A DNA stretch of 64,000 bases, from positions 54,863-118,862 of the forward strand of contig JAYMSP010000022.1 in assembly GCA_036897095.1 (NCBI GenBank). The letters are read 5' to 3'. A program made the position numbers and the translations under genes. Positions 10,233-23,022 of the stretch are shown here, in pieces. The notes below the pieces were generated by a model. It was not told the DNA's origin and made no database searches. It saw nothing but the letters and a program-made list of their open reading frames with translations. The stretch is from Plantago elongata. Taxonomy: Eukaryota > Streptophyta > Magnoliopsida > Lamiales > Plantaginaceae. The stretch's first letter is position 1. Each line of letters starts with the position of its first letter.

Positions 10233-11900
10233 AAAATACACAATTCAAAATCTTATATAATACCCTCTTTACTCTTTAGGAGCGGACCCTTTACAAAGGA
10301 GCCCTTTTATCAAGCTATTGTTAAGAGATTATTTAGATTACTTGCTATTTAGATATAGATTTTATAACGCTATTTAGTGCTTAGTTATAAAAGATTAAAA
10401 AAAATTAAAGATACAAAATATTATAGTGCACCACTCCTTAATTATTTAAGGAAGGTATAAACTAGCGCTGGATATAAGACAGAGAACTATTACTTAATAT
10501 TAATACTTTAGAATGTGATCACTAGGAATACTTAGACCATGTTTGTAATATTGCTGAAACGGCTATCTTCCCACTCAAATCGAACATTTTGTACACAAAA
10601 AAATCAATTTTAATAGAAAAATGACCACTCAAATTCTATATCAATCAGTCCATTAATATTCTACTTATTGAGCAAGGAGATATTTCCCTTAAGAGTAAGA
10701 GTCTTTAATAAGAGTACCCTGCTATGTTACACTTGGAGAGTTTTATTAACTAAGCTTGCTTTATACTTAAAACTGGATTTACTAGAGTATTCTTACTAAT
10801 AAAAAGTGTATCTTCTAAAGTGTATGACTATTATACTCGCATTTTACAAATAGCTTATTATAAATAAGTCTTAAGTATAAATTATTGAAGGAAGTACATA
10901 TAAATAAGAGCGGGCCTGATAGGATATATTAGACATAAAAATTGAATTTGAACCGCGTGGAAAATACGTGATCGAGTTTGAATCACATTGAGTTACTTAT
11001 TGAAATATTTTGTCGAGCCAATAGTTCTCCAACGAATTAAATAATTAAACATTTTTCACATGCAAGAAGAGTTCCTTGATCCGATTATAAAATTGTATTG
11101 ATTTATAGTGTTTTTCATGTTTGATTCAGTTCATTTTCTCGTAACATTACATTTTCCTTGTCGATGCCATATGGTTCAATAACAAGCCTAATGATGTAAA
11201 ATTTAAAAAGTAGAGAAGGTAGTTTAATATTTGGGATGATTCATAAAAAAGTAATCATAAGGGGCTCCAGTTAAATATTCAAGCCGAAGTTGTGATTTGC
11301 AAGTTGGAACCGTTATTTGTATTATTTCGTTTAATTTATTTTGTTGGGTCAATAAAAAATAATGATAGTATGCTTCCAAGAAGTCCAGTCTTGTCTGTCC
11401 AAATTCCAATGTGTCACAGTAGGGCCCACTTGCTCTCGAAAATCAAAATAAAAGCCCAATCAATTTGCATCCGCCATCTTAACACGTCTGTCATATGTTT
11501 TCTTACGGTGGTTGTGACACGTCGTCGTCATATCGTCGCCACCTCATGGAACTTTTTAATTTATTTTTATTTTTCATATTTTTATTTACATATTAATTAT
11601 AATATAAGAGTGTTTAAATATTAAAATGAATAAAATTATATTTTTTAAAGTCGTTTTATAATTTATTAAGGTTCAAAATTCAAGAAAAAAAATTTATTTT
11701 GTTAAAAATATATTTAATATATTATAATAGTGTTTAGAAGTTGAAATTAATAAAATTGTATTTTTAGTGAATGTTTTACAATTTTAAGTTTAATTAAGAG
11801 TAAAAATAATTTCGGGATGAAATGATTCAAAAATAGTCAAGAGTGATATCTATTTGTAAATTTTGAAGAGATGAATCAGTTGGTGATTTTTATTTATTTT
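10233..11900. other. Gene-free AT-rich repeat region
   Basis: No gene seen. About 10545-10680 is a diverged copy of a sequence also found at 33585-33675 (cccactcaaat, then aaaaacatcaattttaat, then gaccactcaaattctatatca). From 11560 to 11800 there is strongly AT-rich DNA with an internal diverged repeat (gtgtttaaatattaaaatgaataaaattatat, and again at 11730). These look like decayed non-autonomous transposons. Confidence 0.4.
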
Positions 11901-11959
11901 TTACATTTTTATTTTTCGAATTATTCGCGTTTGAAATCGGACAAAACATAAAAAATAAA

Positions 11960-12135
11960 AAAATAAAAAAAGAAACTGGGCAGCGACACTTGGCAACAGC
12001 GGATTCGCTGCTGCCAAGGCACGCCGCGCGTGTGCCATGGTCGTGTCATGTGACGACGCCCCGTTACATGCGCGTCGTGTGCCCGTGACAGTATCATTGG
12101 AGAAGGCCTTAGTAGCATTGGAGAAGGCCTTAGTC
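11960..12135. repeat. GC-rich island ending in a 21-bp tandem repeat
   Basis: About 110 bp of GC-rich sequence (gcacgccgcgcgtgtgcc and similar) interrupt very AT-rich DNA. The 21-bp unit agtatcattggagaaggcctt occurs twice at 12090-12131. 'ATTGGAGA..GCCTTAG' resembles the end of PIF/Harbinger (Tourist-like) MITEs, so this may be one terminus of a decayed element. I do not see the matching terminus. Confidence 0.35.
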
Positions 12136-12707
12136 CTGGTTCGCTAGGTTAAGTTCTCTCGATGTAAGTTTACTTTTATGTTTTAGGAAATGAGTTAAGG
12201 TAGTAGGATGTAAAATAAAAAAAGTGATGTGTATTTGTTAGCGGATGGTGGGAATATCAATTTTCGTTGATTTCAAGGAGCAAGTCGACTTCAAAGGACA
12301 AGTTAGAGAACTTAAATTAAAATTATGTTCTCTTTAATTGAAATTTATTGAACTGGATTGAATTGAACTGAACTGAAGTAAGATGTAAATTATAACTAAG
12401 CCGAGCTCAACTAAACTTAACTGATCTGAAGTGATTTTCAGTTGAAAATAACATATTCTAATTAAATGAATGTAATAATGAAATGATGTGTTGAAATAGT
12501 GAAAAATGAAGTTAGAACTTAGAACCCATTGAAATGATTTCTTTTACTGAATAATAAATATTGTTTGTGACAGTGTGACATGCAAATTAAACGAATAGAA
12601 TTTAATTTCTAAATAGTAAATGAATTCAATAGGGTTGTCTAAATTTATACATATTAAATTTTATAAAAATTTACTTGATTTATTTTGAAATGTTAGAAGA
12701 AAAGCGT

Positions 12708-12880
12708 TTGTAGTCGAGTGATAAATTGAGACATCCCGTAATTAAGAGGTCACGGATTCAATTTCTCGAAATGGGTATTATTATCCTCTGTATAGAGATT
12801 GGAGAGATATTACTACTAAGTATTTATTCGACTAAATATTGTAATTATAATATTGTATTTTAAAAAAAAAATAATATAAA
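12708..12880 (+). mobile_element. tRNA-derived SINE-like element (copy 1)
   Basis: A box A-like sequence (tagtcgagtgataa) lies about 30 bp before a box B-like sequence (ggtcacggattcaattt), as in tRNA-derived plant SINEs. An A-rich tail follows near 12860. It is not a tRNA gene, because no cloverleaf folds around the boxes. It lies inside the tandemly duplicated unit. Confidence 0.5.
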
Positions 12881-13426
12881 ATATGATTTCAATCTTAGAG
12901 ATAGTCGATAAAAATGTTTTATTGTAGCCTTGGGTTAGAGACCACATAGTATTGGAAGATCAGTCTAATTCAATACTACCTTCATTTTTTTTAAATAACA
13001 TGTTATTCATCTCTAAAGTTATGTTCTCTTTAATTGAAATTTATTGAACTGAAGTAAGTTGTAAATTATAAATAAGTCGAGATGAACTTGACTGAACTGA
13101 ACTGAAATAAGGTGTAAATTATAACTAAGTCGAGCTCAACTGGACTGAACTGATTTTCAGTTGAAAATAACACAGTCTAATTAAATGAATGTAATAATGA
13201 AATGATGTGTTGAAATAGTGAAAAATGAAGTTAGAACTTAGAACCCATTGAAATGATTTCTTTTACTGAATAATAAATATTGTTTGTGACAGTGTGACAT
13301 GCAAATTAAACGAATAGAGTTTAATTTCTAAATAGGAAATGAATTCAATAGGGTTGTCTAAATTTATACGTATTAAATTTTATAAAAATTTACTTGATTT
13401 ATTTTAAAACGTTAGAAGAAAAGCGT

Positions 13427-13597
13427 TTGTAGTCGAGTGACAAATTGAGACATCCCGTAATTAAGAGGTCACGGATTCAATTTCTCGAAATGGGTATTAT
13501 TATCTTATGTATAGAGATTGGAGAGATATTACTACTAAGTATTTATTCGACTAAATATTGTAATTATAATATTATATTTTAAAAGAATAAAAAGATA
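13427..13597 (+). mobile_element. tRNA-derived SINE-like element (copy 2)
   Basis: Same element as the copy 719 bp upstream, with the same box A-like and box B-like motifs and only scattered changes. It arose by segmental tandem duplication and not by a second insertion, because the flanks are duplicated as well. Confidence 0.5.
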
Positions 13598-13735
13598 AAA
13601 TATGATTTCAATCTTAGAGATAGTCGATAAAAATATTTTATTGTAGCCTTGGGTTAGAGACCACGTAGTATTGAAAGATTAGTCTAATTCAATACTACCT
13701 TCATTTTTTTTAAATAACATGTTATTCATCTCTAA

Positions 13736-16368
13736 CCTTATTGTATATCATATGCATGAATACAATGATAATAATTTTAAATATAAAATACATTTAAAAT
13801 ATAATAATTTAATACTTAATAAAAATATATTATGAATATTATATCCTAAAGTTTAATTATAAAATTTGTTCATAACATTTCTAATATAGGAAGTTGTGAT
13901 TAAAATTGATTACGGTTCAACGGTCAAAGTTAGAATGTAAAGTTGAAAAAATTGAGACAATATTTGTATTTGTATTTTTCTTTTCAAACATTACGAGGTC
14001 ATGGTCAATTTGGGGATATCATTAATCTTTTTGTGTATTTCAAATTCAGGTTAGTATATTTGAGCTAAAAAACTGGTGAAATAATAAAATTTGATAATAA
14101 AATATAACTGATAATGAATAAAAGTAAAAATAATTCAATAAATTAAAAGTTTTTTTTTTGAATCAACTAAATATTATTAATATAAATGCAAGCACAAAAT
14201 ATACTCACGCAGCAACATTACATAGGAAAAAAGAACCATTCAAATTTTAATATCCATACCCAGATTAAAGCACTGAACCCAACACTGAAGTGTTCACCAC
14301 AATCACAAATGGGAGATTATCAAATCAAAATAAAGCCTCAAAACCAAGGTATGCGGTAAGTTGCTAGATCTATCAACTTTATCTTCACCACCTGAAATCA
14401 TTGCACGCCACCATGACCATGCAGGGTACAACTCCAAAAAAAAAAAAAAAAAAAAAAAAAGAAACTCAAGGTATTTAAGGTTAAAAGACAATGGTTTAAC
14501 CCATCGAACCCCCAAAAATATTGAAAACTAGATTTTCATGGTCTAGTTACTTGGGTTGTAGTCGCAGGACTCCTCAGAGCATACAAGATACTCCTCCCAC
14601 CGAGACAAAAGATAACAAGGGTATAAATCAAAAGACAAAACAACCTCAACATATTTAAGATTAAATTTAGTGGTTTAACCCCTGAGCCCCCAATATATTA
14701 AAAACTAGATCACTTTGGTCTAGTTACTTGAGTTAAAACCCTAATGACTCCTAAGAATTAACAAGATACTCCTTTCAACCAAAAACTAAAGAGAATACTA
14801 GCTATGCTAGTAACATCCCTCCACCCTATCCTCCCCCTACAATATATGGCAAGGAATTTAAGGATTAGTCACGAACATAATTCCGTTCCCACTAGTAGCA
14901 ACGCCCCTCCACCCTAGGCTTAAACATAGCCAATGTCAAGCAAAGATGTTGCCATGAGGAAGGAAGGTTCACCCCGTTTATTTTTACTAATCCCCTACAC
15001 CCTATGCTTTGAAAGTAATAAAGTGACAAGTAATTTAAGGTGCTACTAGGACCACTAAACCCCATCAACCAAAGAAGTAACGATGTGATCCAGACCATAA
15101 CCAAGTAAAAAGTTATTGAAGGTTAAATCACATTAGTTTAACTACTTGAACTCCTCAAGATATCTTGTATACTACACGAAGTTGAATACGAAATGAATAT
15201 GACATAAGTAGAATAATACACCGATTATTTTTTTAAGAAAATGAACAGGTATGAAAAAGAAGAAATGGACATTTAGAAAATGCCAAAAACGATTAAATTC
15301 GGTCCCACTGGTCGCCAAGGTGGATATTGATTGGCCATCAAATCTGCTTGGTTCCGTTCCCGCACGTATGGCGGCGTATGCACACACGTCTCTACGGCCA
15401 ACATATGTCATGCTCATCAGCTCATGCTTCTATATGGATGTGATGTAGGCCCAACCATACTTCGTAATGTTATGTCCGGGTTTCCTCACCATCAAACCGG
15501 CACGGTTAGATATTTTCTATTTTTTGAATAAGGTGTTTAATTTACTTTGTCATTATTTCATTGTGTTTGAAGTTTCACTGTATCCATCAAACACGGACTA
15601 TAAGCTAGTTACGTCAATTAGATTTATAATAATACGTAGTAATTTTATGGTATAAAAATGTTTGTTTGACTTTGATTTATCTTATGATTTTTGAGACATA
15701 TTACTTCATGGGATAAACAATTTTATGATTGGAAGATGATGAAAACAAAATATTCAAATGGTGTAAAATATTGCACACAAGACTACTTGAGCATGTCCTT
15801 TTCTTAAATAACCTTTTTTGAGTTTTTTTACTTTCTATCACAAGGAATAAAATCAAATTGAAAAAATGTTTATGTCATGATACTGGCTTTTCAAAATTCC
15901 ATCTACGTTTTTATCCCTAGTTCTCCACTTGCAGTTTCAACGAATTTGTGATATTTTAAGTGAATACTTTAATTTATTCTCTATCCGGAAAAAAAAAAAA
16001 GTAGTCGTCACTAATAATATTGCATACAAAAATTACTCGATTGTAATTTAAACAATTACTATTATTACCATGTAAACGTTTGTATCTATATCACCGGTGA
16101 TTTTTCCTTTTTATGTCAGCACCATGCGTGTCAAATAAACAGTTTGGCACACTCATGGCAATTTCAAAAAGTACATCAGCATATCTGCAGATTAACCCAA
16201 GTTGAGCTTTACATATTGTGCCACAAATATGACTGATATCACAATTTACCCTCACTCAAAAATGGTTCATTTAGTAAGAGTGACAACCAAAATCACTTGT
16301 TATAACACATTGGTCACTAAAGCAACTACAGCCTTTCCAGTTTCCAGACCTTGTAACATGAGACAAGT
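13736..16368. other. Gene-free region downstream of PYG7-like gene
   Basis: No gene recognised. It contains a run of about 25 A at 14437-14461. At 14463-14790 is a diverged direct repeat: 'aggtatttaaggttaaa', 'ggtttaaccc', 'actagat', 'ggtctagttacttg' and 'caagatactcct' recur about 180 bp apart. A further series of 'ccctccaccct..' repeats extends to about 15080. Around 15290-15500 the base composition is more balanced, but no family is evident. The end of the region is probably the 3'UTR of the PYG7-like gene. Confidence 0.4.
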
Positions 16369-19272
16369 TTACTTCTTCTTTTGTTTCACAGAAACTCCTC
16401 TATACATGTCTACTTTCTGCTTCAGTGCATCCCGTCTAGGCCGTGCTATCTTGTTGTTGGGATCGAAAAGTAGAACTTCTTCAAATGCCCTCAGTGCAGA
16501 CTTCAGCTCATCGGCTTTCTCATAGGCATCACCTAGGTTGTTCCATGCCGTCACATAACCTGGCTGTAGCTTGACAGCATTCTCAAACTGGGCTATGCCC
16601 TTCTCGCTTTTTCCATCTAGAGTGTAGCTAACTCCAAGGGCGTTATAAACCTGGCGAATAAGAGAAGACCGGTCAAAATTTTATAGATATGTATAATGAA
16701 TGCCTCCTAGCTATGGAACTCTTCTCTAGCATGGCATATTTTCTTTCCTCATTCCAAACAGCAAGCCAGTAGCTTTGGGCTGATGCTTTAAAAACTTGGT
16801 TTCTTAAACAAGGGTAGTTCCCGTTGGCAGAGTGCTTGACACAGAAAGGTGTGAAAGTAATGCAATCATGAAATCCATTTTATGAGGATATTTATCATCT
16901 CTGATACTGAACGTTAGTATTAAACCAAATACACTCAGTACTTTCCTCATAGAGATCGACCAGTAATTCAAATATTCAGTAACGATCAAATGAATTCCAA
17001 CGTTCTCTTTCTAGCATTCCAACAAGTTTGTTCATATGAAGCCTTCTACAATTCATTATCATTAAGAATAAGGTAGGAGGATGTTTAATAATAGAAAGCT
17101 AGCTAGAATGCTCATCACTTCACGAAAACAGAATAGGAGGCTAAGGGATAACGCAATCATCGGAGACCAGTAGGTGATATTAATCTCCCCAGACGCAGGA
17201 GATGTAACATGTGTCAAGTTTAGAAGGATAATAATTCGTTTCACATACATGATAATCAAATTCCACAGTAGAGTCCACTGTCAAGTGCAATGAAAATAGA
17301 ATGGATTGCTCGTTACATAGTAAACAATGATCAAGACATTGACAGAACCGTACCTGAGCAAGATCTTGGTCATCTCCATCCCACTTATCAATGGCTTGTA
17401 TAAGATACTTTGAGGCAGCTGGATAAAACTTTCTTCTCAACATTACAGCTCCAAGTTCAAACAATTCAGTCGCACTGGCATCACCACTTCTAACTTGCTC
17501 CTGTTATTTTATAAAGATGCTAGAAATCAGCCCCGATCACTTAGTTGTTAAGAAAATCAGATTCATAAAGGAATAACATGTTTATTGGTATAAAAATCTG
17601 AATAATCCAATTGAAATGACATGGACGGTCACCGTGAGGATAAGCATAAGCATAAGCAAAGAACTTAAGAAAGCACTTACTTGCAATTCTTTTGCTGAAA
17701 GATCAAGTTCTCTACGAACTAGGACTTGACGAATCACGAAGAAACTCCCAGCTCCGAGCAAAGCTAGAAGCAAAAGCAAGTACGAAAGCTGGATTCCTAA
17801 TTCAAACAGCTCTCCAACTTCATACATGGCGTTTGCATGTACACCTTCACTTGCTAGTGCAACTTGTCCAGGTGCCAAAAGCGACGAGAATAATATGGTT
17901 GAACCAAAAAAGAGACTGCCTTCTACTTTCTGGGCCTTCTCATTGACTGAGAGGTCCAACAAAAATTCCTGAGAAAGGCTGGTTTCTTTTCGAGGCACCT
18001 AATTTCATTCAAATCAGATAATTACAATCCAGACAAAGATAAGAGCATACCAATAGATTAAGCACAAGTTTTATCAAACCCAAAGGGCTACAAAAGGGCA
18101 CACATGAATAGGCATCATTAAATCTAATTTCATAAATTTGAGGTTTTTTGGTGTGTAATACAGGGCATGTTAGGTTAACCCTCTACAGGGAAAATATCAA
18201 AATTTTCTCACCCAGCGGGTTTATCCATGACCACAAGTATAATTGTCAAGTGCAACTGAAAGATAAGGTCATCTTCTATCCAAGCCATTATACAGGCTTA
18301 AGCAAAACAGAGGATAAAAGGTCCAGTTCCAACCTTTCTAGCTTGAGCTCGGCAAGCTATCTTAGACCACTTCGGTCAACACATAGCGAAGTTTCTCACA
18401 AATATCCTAATCCCTAAGCTCATTCTCCACCGCCCTTGGAGTGGTTCCCAAATTTGGTGTAGTTTTAACAACTTCGGGTTGTTGTGTAGTGATTAAATGA
18501 AGCAGAGTCAATAGCAAGTAGATTGTAAGTGAATATAGCAAAACACACTGCCAACAGAATAAGTTGGAAGAATCAACAAGGTTGCTGATCTTTGAAGCTA
18601 CTTCTAGCAGATTATTACAGATTGTCAAGAGCTATAAATCCCATAATTCTGCTTCAGAAAAGCTATAATCAGCAATAATTGCAAACACTCACTAAGTTCT
18701 CTGGTTCTAATAGCCTATTGAGAAAGGAAGTCCTTCACTTGAGCTCAAAGACTATATCTAATGCTTTCGTTTCGATATTTCTCACCGGAAAGTGTTAGGA
18801 ATTTACACCAAAGCTACCGGAGCTCACAAGATACAACTTAACCATACCATTCATTATGGATAATATCTGGTTATCACCAAAGAAAAAACTCCAGTGCAAG
18901 TAAAGAGTTCCATCCAATTCATATATGTATATACACAATTAAAACATCCGACCACCAGAGAAACATAAATTACAGCTCACACATACAACAAAGAAACAAA
19001 TACTAAAGATAAGTACAATTGCTACATGTAAGTATCTATGGAGAAAATAGAGATAAGATTGATACCTGAAGAGAAAACCTGGGGACACTGAAGTTCCTCT
19101 TTGCATAAGTTCTTGAAAAGCAACAAATGGGTGTTTCATTTCCATGAACAAACGAGAATTGACATGAAAGGGGACACTGTTGCTTGGTTCTTGCCGTTAG
19201 ATTTGGGATGTAAATGGTGGTGCTGCTGTCACAGTGTTGCAAAGGAAGTGAAAAGGTGCACTGGATTAGCAT
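16369..19272 (-). CDS. PYG7: TPR protein PYG7/Ycf37-like, photosystem I assembly
   Basis: PYG7 (PALE YELLOW GREEN 7) is the nuclear-encoded relative of cyanobacterial Ycf37. It sits in thylakoid membranes and is needed for photosystem I accumulation. Four exons, 19066-19272, 17681-17998, 17354-17500 and 16369-16650, join in phase 0 to 317 residues. The N terminus ([10 protein letters not shown]) is Ser/Thr-rich like a chloroplast transit peptide. A hydrophobic segment, [20 protein letters not shown] (about 135-155), is the membrane anchor. Three tetratricopeptide units follow: [39 protein letters not shown] and [20 protein letters not shown], ending [20 protein letters not shown] and a Lys-rich tail. 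All junctions are GT/AG. Length and domain order agree with the plant family. Confidence 0.92.
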
Positions 19273-20664
19273 TTTACGTCAATTAGATGCTCAATTTCTG
19301 CAAAAGATTGAGTCTTGCAAGCATTAGCAATGTTGGGTATTGTGAGTGAAGATCATTCTGGCCAAATTGTTATCTTTCTGAATTCTGTAGATAGATAGAG
19401 CTCCACTTTCACCACATCATTTTATATCTCCAACCACATTCTTGAAACGAACCGGGTATTTCACTAGACCTGGTTAATTTTGTTGCTATTAGCTTTTTTC
19501 TTTTTGAAATTATTTTGGTTTTGGCATATGAGCTTAAAAATAGGCTTTTTTGTTTCCCTTTCCGGCGGTCACCCGGTATATTAGGTTGAGAACACGTCCG
19601 GATCAATAATTTTACAAAGGTGTTAAATTGGACGTTCACCTGATCTTCACCTGGTATATTAGGTTGAGAATACCTCGAGTTGATTATTTAGCGACGGCCT
19701 AATGGATCCAAATTAGTAGAATCCACTTAATACTTGTGGGGGTAAGTATAACTATCCATAACGTTTAAGTTCTAGTTTTGGGTAAGATGTTTCTATTCTA
19801 ACTGGTGGACTGTATTTAAGTTGATGCAATCATGCTGAAATGCAAATTAAATCAACATGCATTATACAACTTGTAAGCTAACATCTACAATGTGTTGTTG
19901 CAGTGTTTTATGTCCTTGGCGAAAATTCCTATAAGCTTCACTGTGACAGTCTCACAGAATATCTTTGGTTCCGTTCCAAGCCTAAGCCTTTTCATCTACT
20001 GTGAAAGTTTTCATAACCTCAATGGCAGCTCCAGACTTCCAGTTCCAGTATTTTAGCCATCAGTGAATCCTTCCTGATGAACGAATAATATTATAAGGTT
20101 TCGGAGCATGCTTTTCTATAGATAAAGATGCGGTTAAGGGAAAAAGAAGTTTACCTACAAAATTTGAACAAGCATTGTTAGATCACCCTGCCTGCCTGTA
20201 GTTCAATGCCTATACCATTTCCTTATTCTGACAGCATGTCTATTTTATAAAACTTGCATCATTCTGTTGTCAAACCAAAAGAAGTAACAGTAGCTCCAAG
20301 CTTCATAGTTTCATGCCTATATACCAATACAAGAGATGCATTACATTTATGATCCTTAATGTTAACGAATTCTCTTAATTTTTTTAACTAATAATGCACA
20401 AAATTGGATGTTTATTCTCGAGCAATAGTGCAAGATAAAGGAGAGTCAAGAATATGAGCTCTCATACAATGTATAAAACTTATGTTCGAGCATGACAATT
20501 GGCATAATTAAGGGGACAGAATGTTGTTTCTTCCTGAATGCGTCATGAATTTCTGAACTAAGAAACAAATAAGAGGTAATATTGCTTGCTCCCCATGAAG
20601 TTTCAGCAGGTGAAAACAATGCAAATAAGAAGCATATAACTGGTGTCGTTCTACATAACCACAA
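19273..20664. other. Intergenic: PYG7 promoter side and exonuclease 3' side
   Basis: No gene recognised. A short inexact repeat (ggtatattaggttgagaa near 19576 and 19653) is the only structure I noticed. The sequence nearest 20664 is probably the 3'UTR of the exonuclease gene. Confidence 0.4.
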
Positions 20665-23022
20665 CTAGCTTACCACTTGATAGACTGGATTTCGCCACTT
20701 GGTATCTGTTTTCCCGAGAAGGTTTGCAAAGCTTGATAAGACTCCTGGATCATTTTTTGCATCTCTGTTGGACAGCCACTGTTCTTCTATATTGATATCG
20801 AGATCTCTGTCATGTAAAATCCATCAGACATCTATGGAAGATAATAAAATTTCCTTTTCTTTTTTCTCCCTCCGGAAATATTAATTTTGTAGGTTTGGAA
20901 AAAGCAGGGGTGTTGGTGCAAGACCCATTAAAAAAGGGGTCTTGATGTGGTGCAAGTTGCAAAAGAACAAATGGGAAAATAATAACGTTGAGGTGCCACG
21001 GGAGACAATGCAAAGTTTACCTCCTTAAAGAAAGGACTTTGTAATTTCTTCGCAAGAAATCAGCATGTGTTGTGAGGGCTTCTTGGGCATATTGTTTGCC
21101 CACAGTTCTGACAGAAGCAGCACTTAGTAGATTTTCTAAATTACCATGCTTTTTCAAAAGCTTTAAGGCCGTTTTTCGACCAAAACCAGGAGCAACATGC
21201 TGGAGGCCAGGGATACCATCTATTTCGTCACCCAAAATGCATCCTACCAAAACTCCATACTTAGAAATAATGCTATCAATTCAATATATAAATATAATGA
21301 AATGCAATGAATAGAATATAATAGTTCAAATTCCAGAAAGTAAGTTCTCGAGGAAACATGTCAAGGAGTTGACTCAGTCATTGCCATTATTATGCATCAA
21401 TTTCAATTGCAACCTATGAAAAATGCAAATAGCTTTTCCATATTCCAAAGAAGGGTGCGATTGTGGGGGTGTAGAGGACAAATTTGAGAACATCAGAGTA
21501 TCTGCCAGTTTGACAATATAAGTAGAATGTCTTGAATGCTTACTTAAACTCAGATCACACTGCGGTTCACAAGTGTACTGGGCAACATAATGCTTAAGGG
21601 TGTAAAACGACCATCTATCCAAATCCGGAAGAGGCATAACAATCTGAACATCTTCTGATATCAGTTGCTTGAAATCTTTGTCTGGGGAAGCAATTACAGC
21701 TCGATATCCTTTTCCCAGAACTTGTTCTACAAACGTTGCAACAACATCATCTGCCTCATGGCCGTCAATCTTTACAACCTGCAAGTCAAGTTTCTTTTTC
21801 TAAATTGATATTTTATTTAACGACTAGTCTTTCACTCATTTGGACACCCTTTGGTTAATCCAAGGTCAGAATACAAATGCCATTCATCCACCATGTAAAC
21901 TTCAGAGGGAAATTACTCATGTAACTGGCTCCGAATTGGACAAGTTAAAATATAAACCACCTACTAGATATCACCAAGGGAATGTGAAACTAATTTTTTT
22001 AGCAAACTGTTAGATAATCAAGTTTCTCTCACCGGCACATTGCATTCTTTCAGAGTATCCATAACAGGATCCTGCCATCTTCTAGGACTGCTTCTTGATG
22101 AGGACCCTTCTAATACAGATAACGTCCTCCTTTTGGCTTTATATGAAGGTAGAATTTGCCTCCTGTACTCGTTTCCCCCATCCCCATCAAAAACCTATTC
22201 ATCAAACAAAGCTTGGTTACATTGGAGAACTAATATAAATCAATAGATTCCACACCTCTCTACAAGCCTCTGGCTCACAACAAACCTGGGTTCACATGAG
22301 ATTGTATGATAAGAAACTTAAGTTACATCTCATTTCCACAATGTTTTTAAGAATTCATACCATCATTACCATCATAGGCTATGTTTATGGCCATTTTATC
22401 AGCTAGCTTATAAGCTAAAATCAGTTTTGTCAACTGTTCCTTGCTACATCCAGCTAGTCAGCTCCTGTACATACCTAAATACAGCATACCAGCAAGCATC
22501 TATGATCTAACATAGGCATCAACATACACCTTGTACTACCAAGATACAATCTTTCATCATTTGCAGAACGAAACCAACATATCTTCGCATACAAAGTTAC
22601 AAACACAGACAAATACACCTAAAACGACTAACCGCAATGACCGGATCACCGAGGCTGACTTGCGAAAAGAAGAGCGAAATCCAGTGAGCAAAAGACTGCA
22701 AATTTGGAGCACCATTCTTGTAACAGAGTGGATTCACATCCAAGAAAAACACCCTTTGCTTCTTTAAAGCTTTCTCACCGAATTCTTGGACACTCAGAGG
22801 CTCCTTGTTAGCTCCCAGTGGTGAAAGTATAGGATGCTCGCCACCTGTTTGATTAATTGTCGAAGCCGAAACGAGGAGCTTTGAGGATTTTACGGTTCGA
22901 GTTCTTGAATTCGGCAGAGAGCGAATGAAGGGGAGGTTGGTTGTTGAAATGGGGCTGGTGTAACGTTGAGGAAAACGATGGAGAGCAGAGTGATTTGCAG
23001 TAGCTTGCACCAATTCCGCCAT
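20665..23022 (-). CDS. Organellar 5'-3' exonuclease (FEN/PolI-N type, OEX2-like)
   Basis: This resembles the 5'-3' exonuclease domain of bacterial DNA polymerase I. Plant members (as I recall, OEX1/OEX2, the latter At1g34380) act in mitochondria or plastids in primer removal and repair. Five exons, 22633-23022, 22033-22194, 21544-21778, 21021-21243 and 20665-20806, join in phase to 383 residues with GT/AG borders. Acidic metal-binding motifs are in order: FFLDVNPLCYK, VFDGDGGNEYRR, DGHEADDVVATF, IASPDKDFKQLI and CILGDEIDGIPG, followed by the helix-hairpin-helix segment FGRKTALKLLKKHG. The first 70 or so residues are basic and Ser/Thr-rich, fitting an organelle transit peptide. An upstream ATG at 23038 opens an overlapping frame in a different phase. 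The start chosen (23022) is the first ATG in the exonuclease frame. Confidence 0.9.

Larger units (their letters stand above)
12325..13735. repeat. Tandem duplication of a unit of about 0.7 kb
   Basis: The block 12325-13016 is repeated head to tail at 13021-13735. The offset is 719 bp over most of the length (for example aaatgatgtgttgaaatag at 12481 and 13200) and 696 bp at the left end, because of extra internal aactgaactgaa copies in the second unit. The copies are nearly identical across the right-hand 500 bp, so the duplication looks fairly recent. Each unit holds an aactg/cagtt-rich left part and a SINE-like right part. No coding sequence. Confidence 0.85.

Noticed and set aside
12300-13735. 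LTR pair of a retrotransposon
   Set aside because: The two direct copies are adjacent with no internal region between, lack TG..CA ends and a primer binding site, and contain a SINE-like segment. A tandem duplication fits better.
14303-14515. Minus-strand frame containing a poly-Phe stretch
   Set aside because: The Phe run is only the translation of a run of about 25 A at 14437-14461. No gene structure around it.
17692-17946. 84-codon plus-strand frame
   Set aside because: It lies exactly antisense to the PYG7 exon with its membrane segment. The amino acid pattern has no family resemblance.
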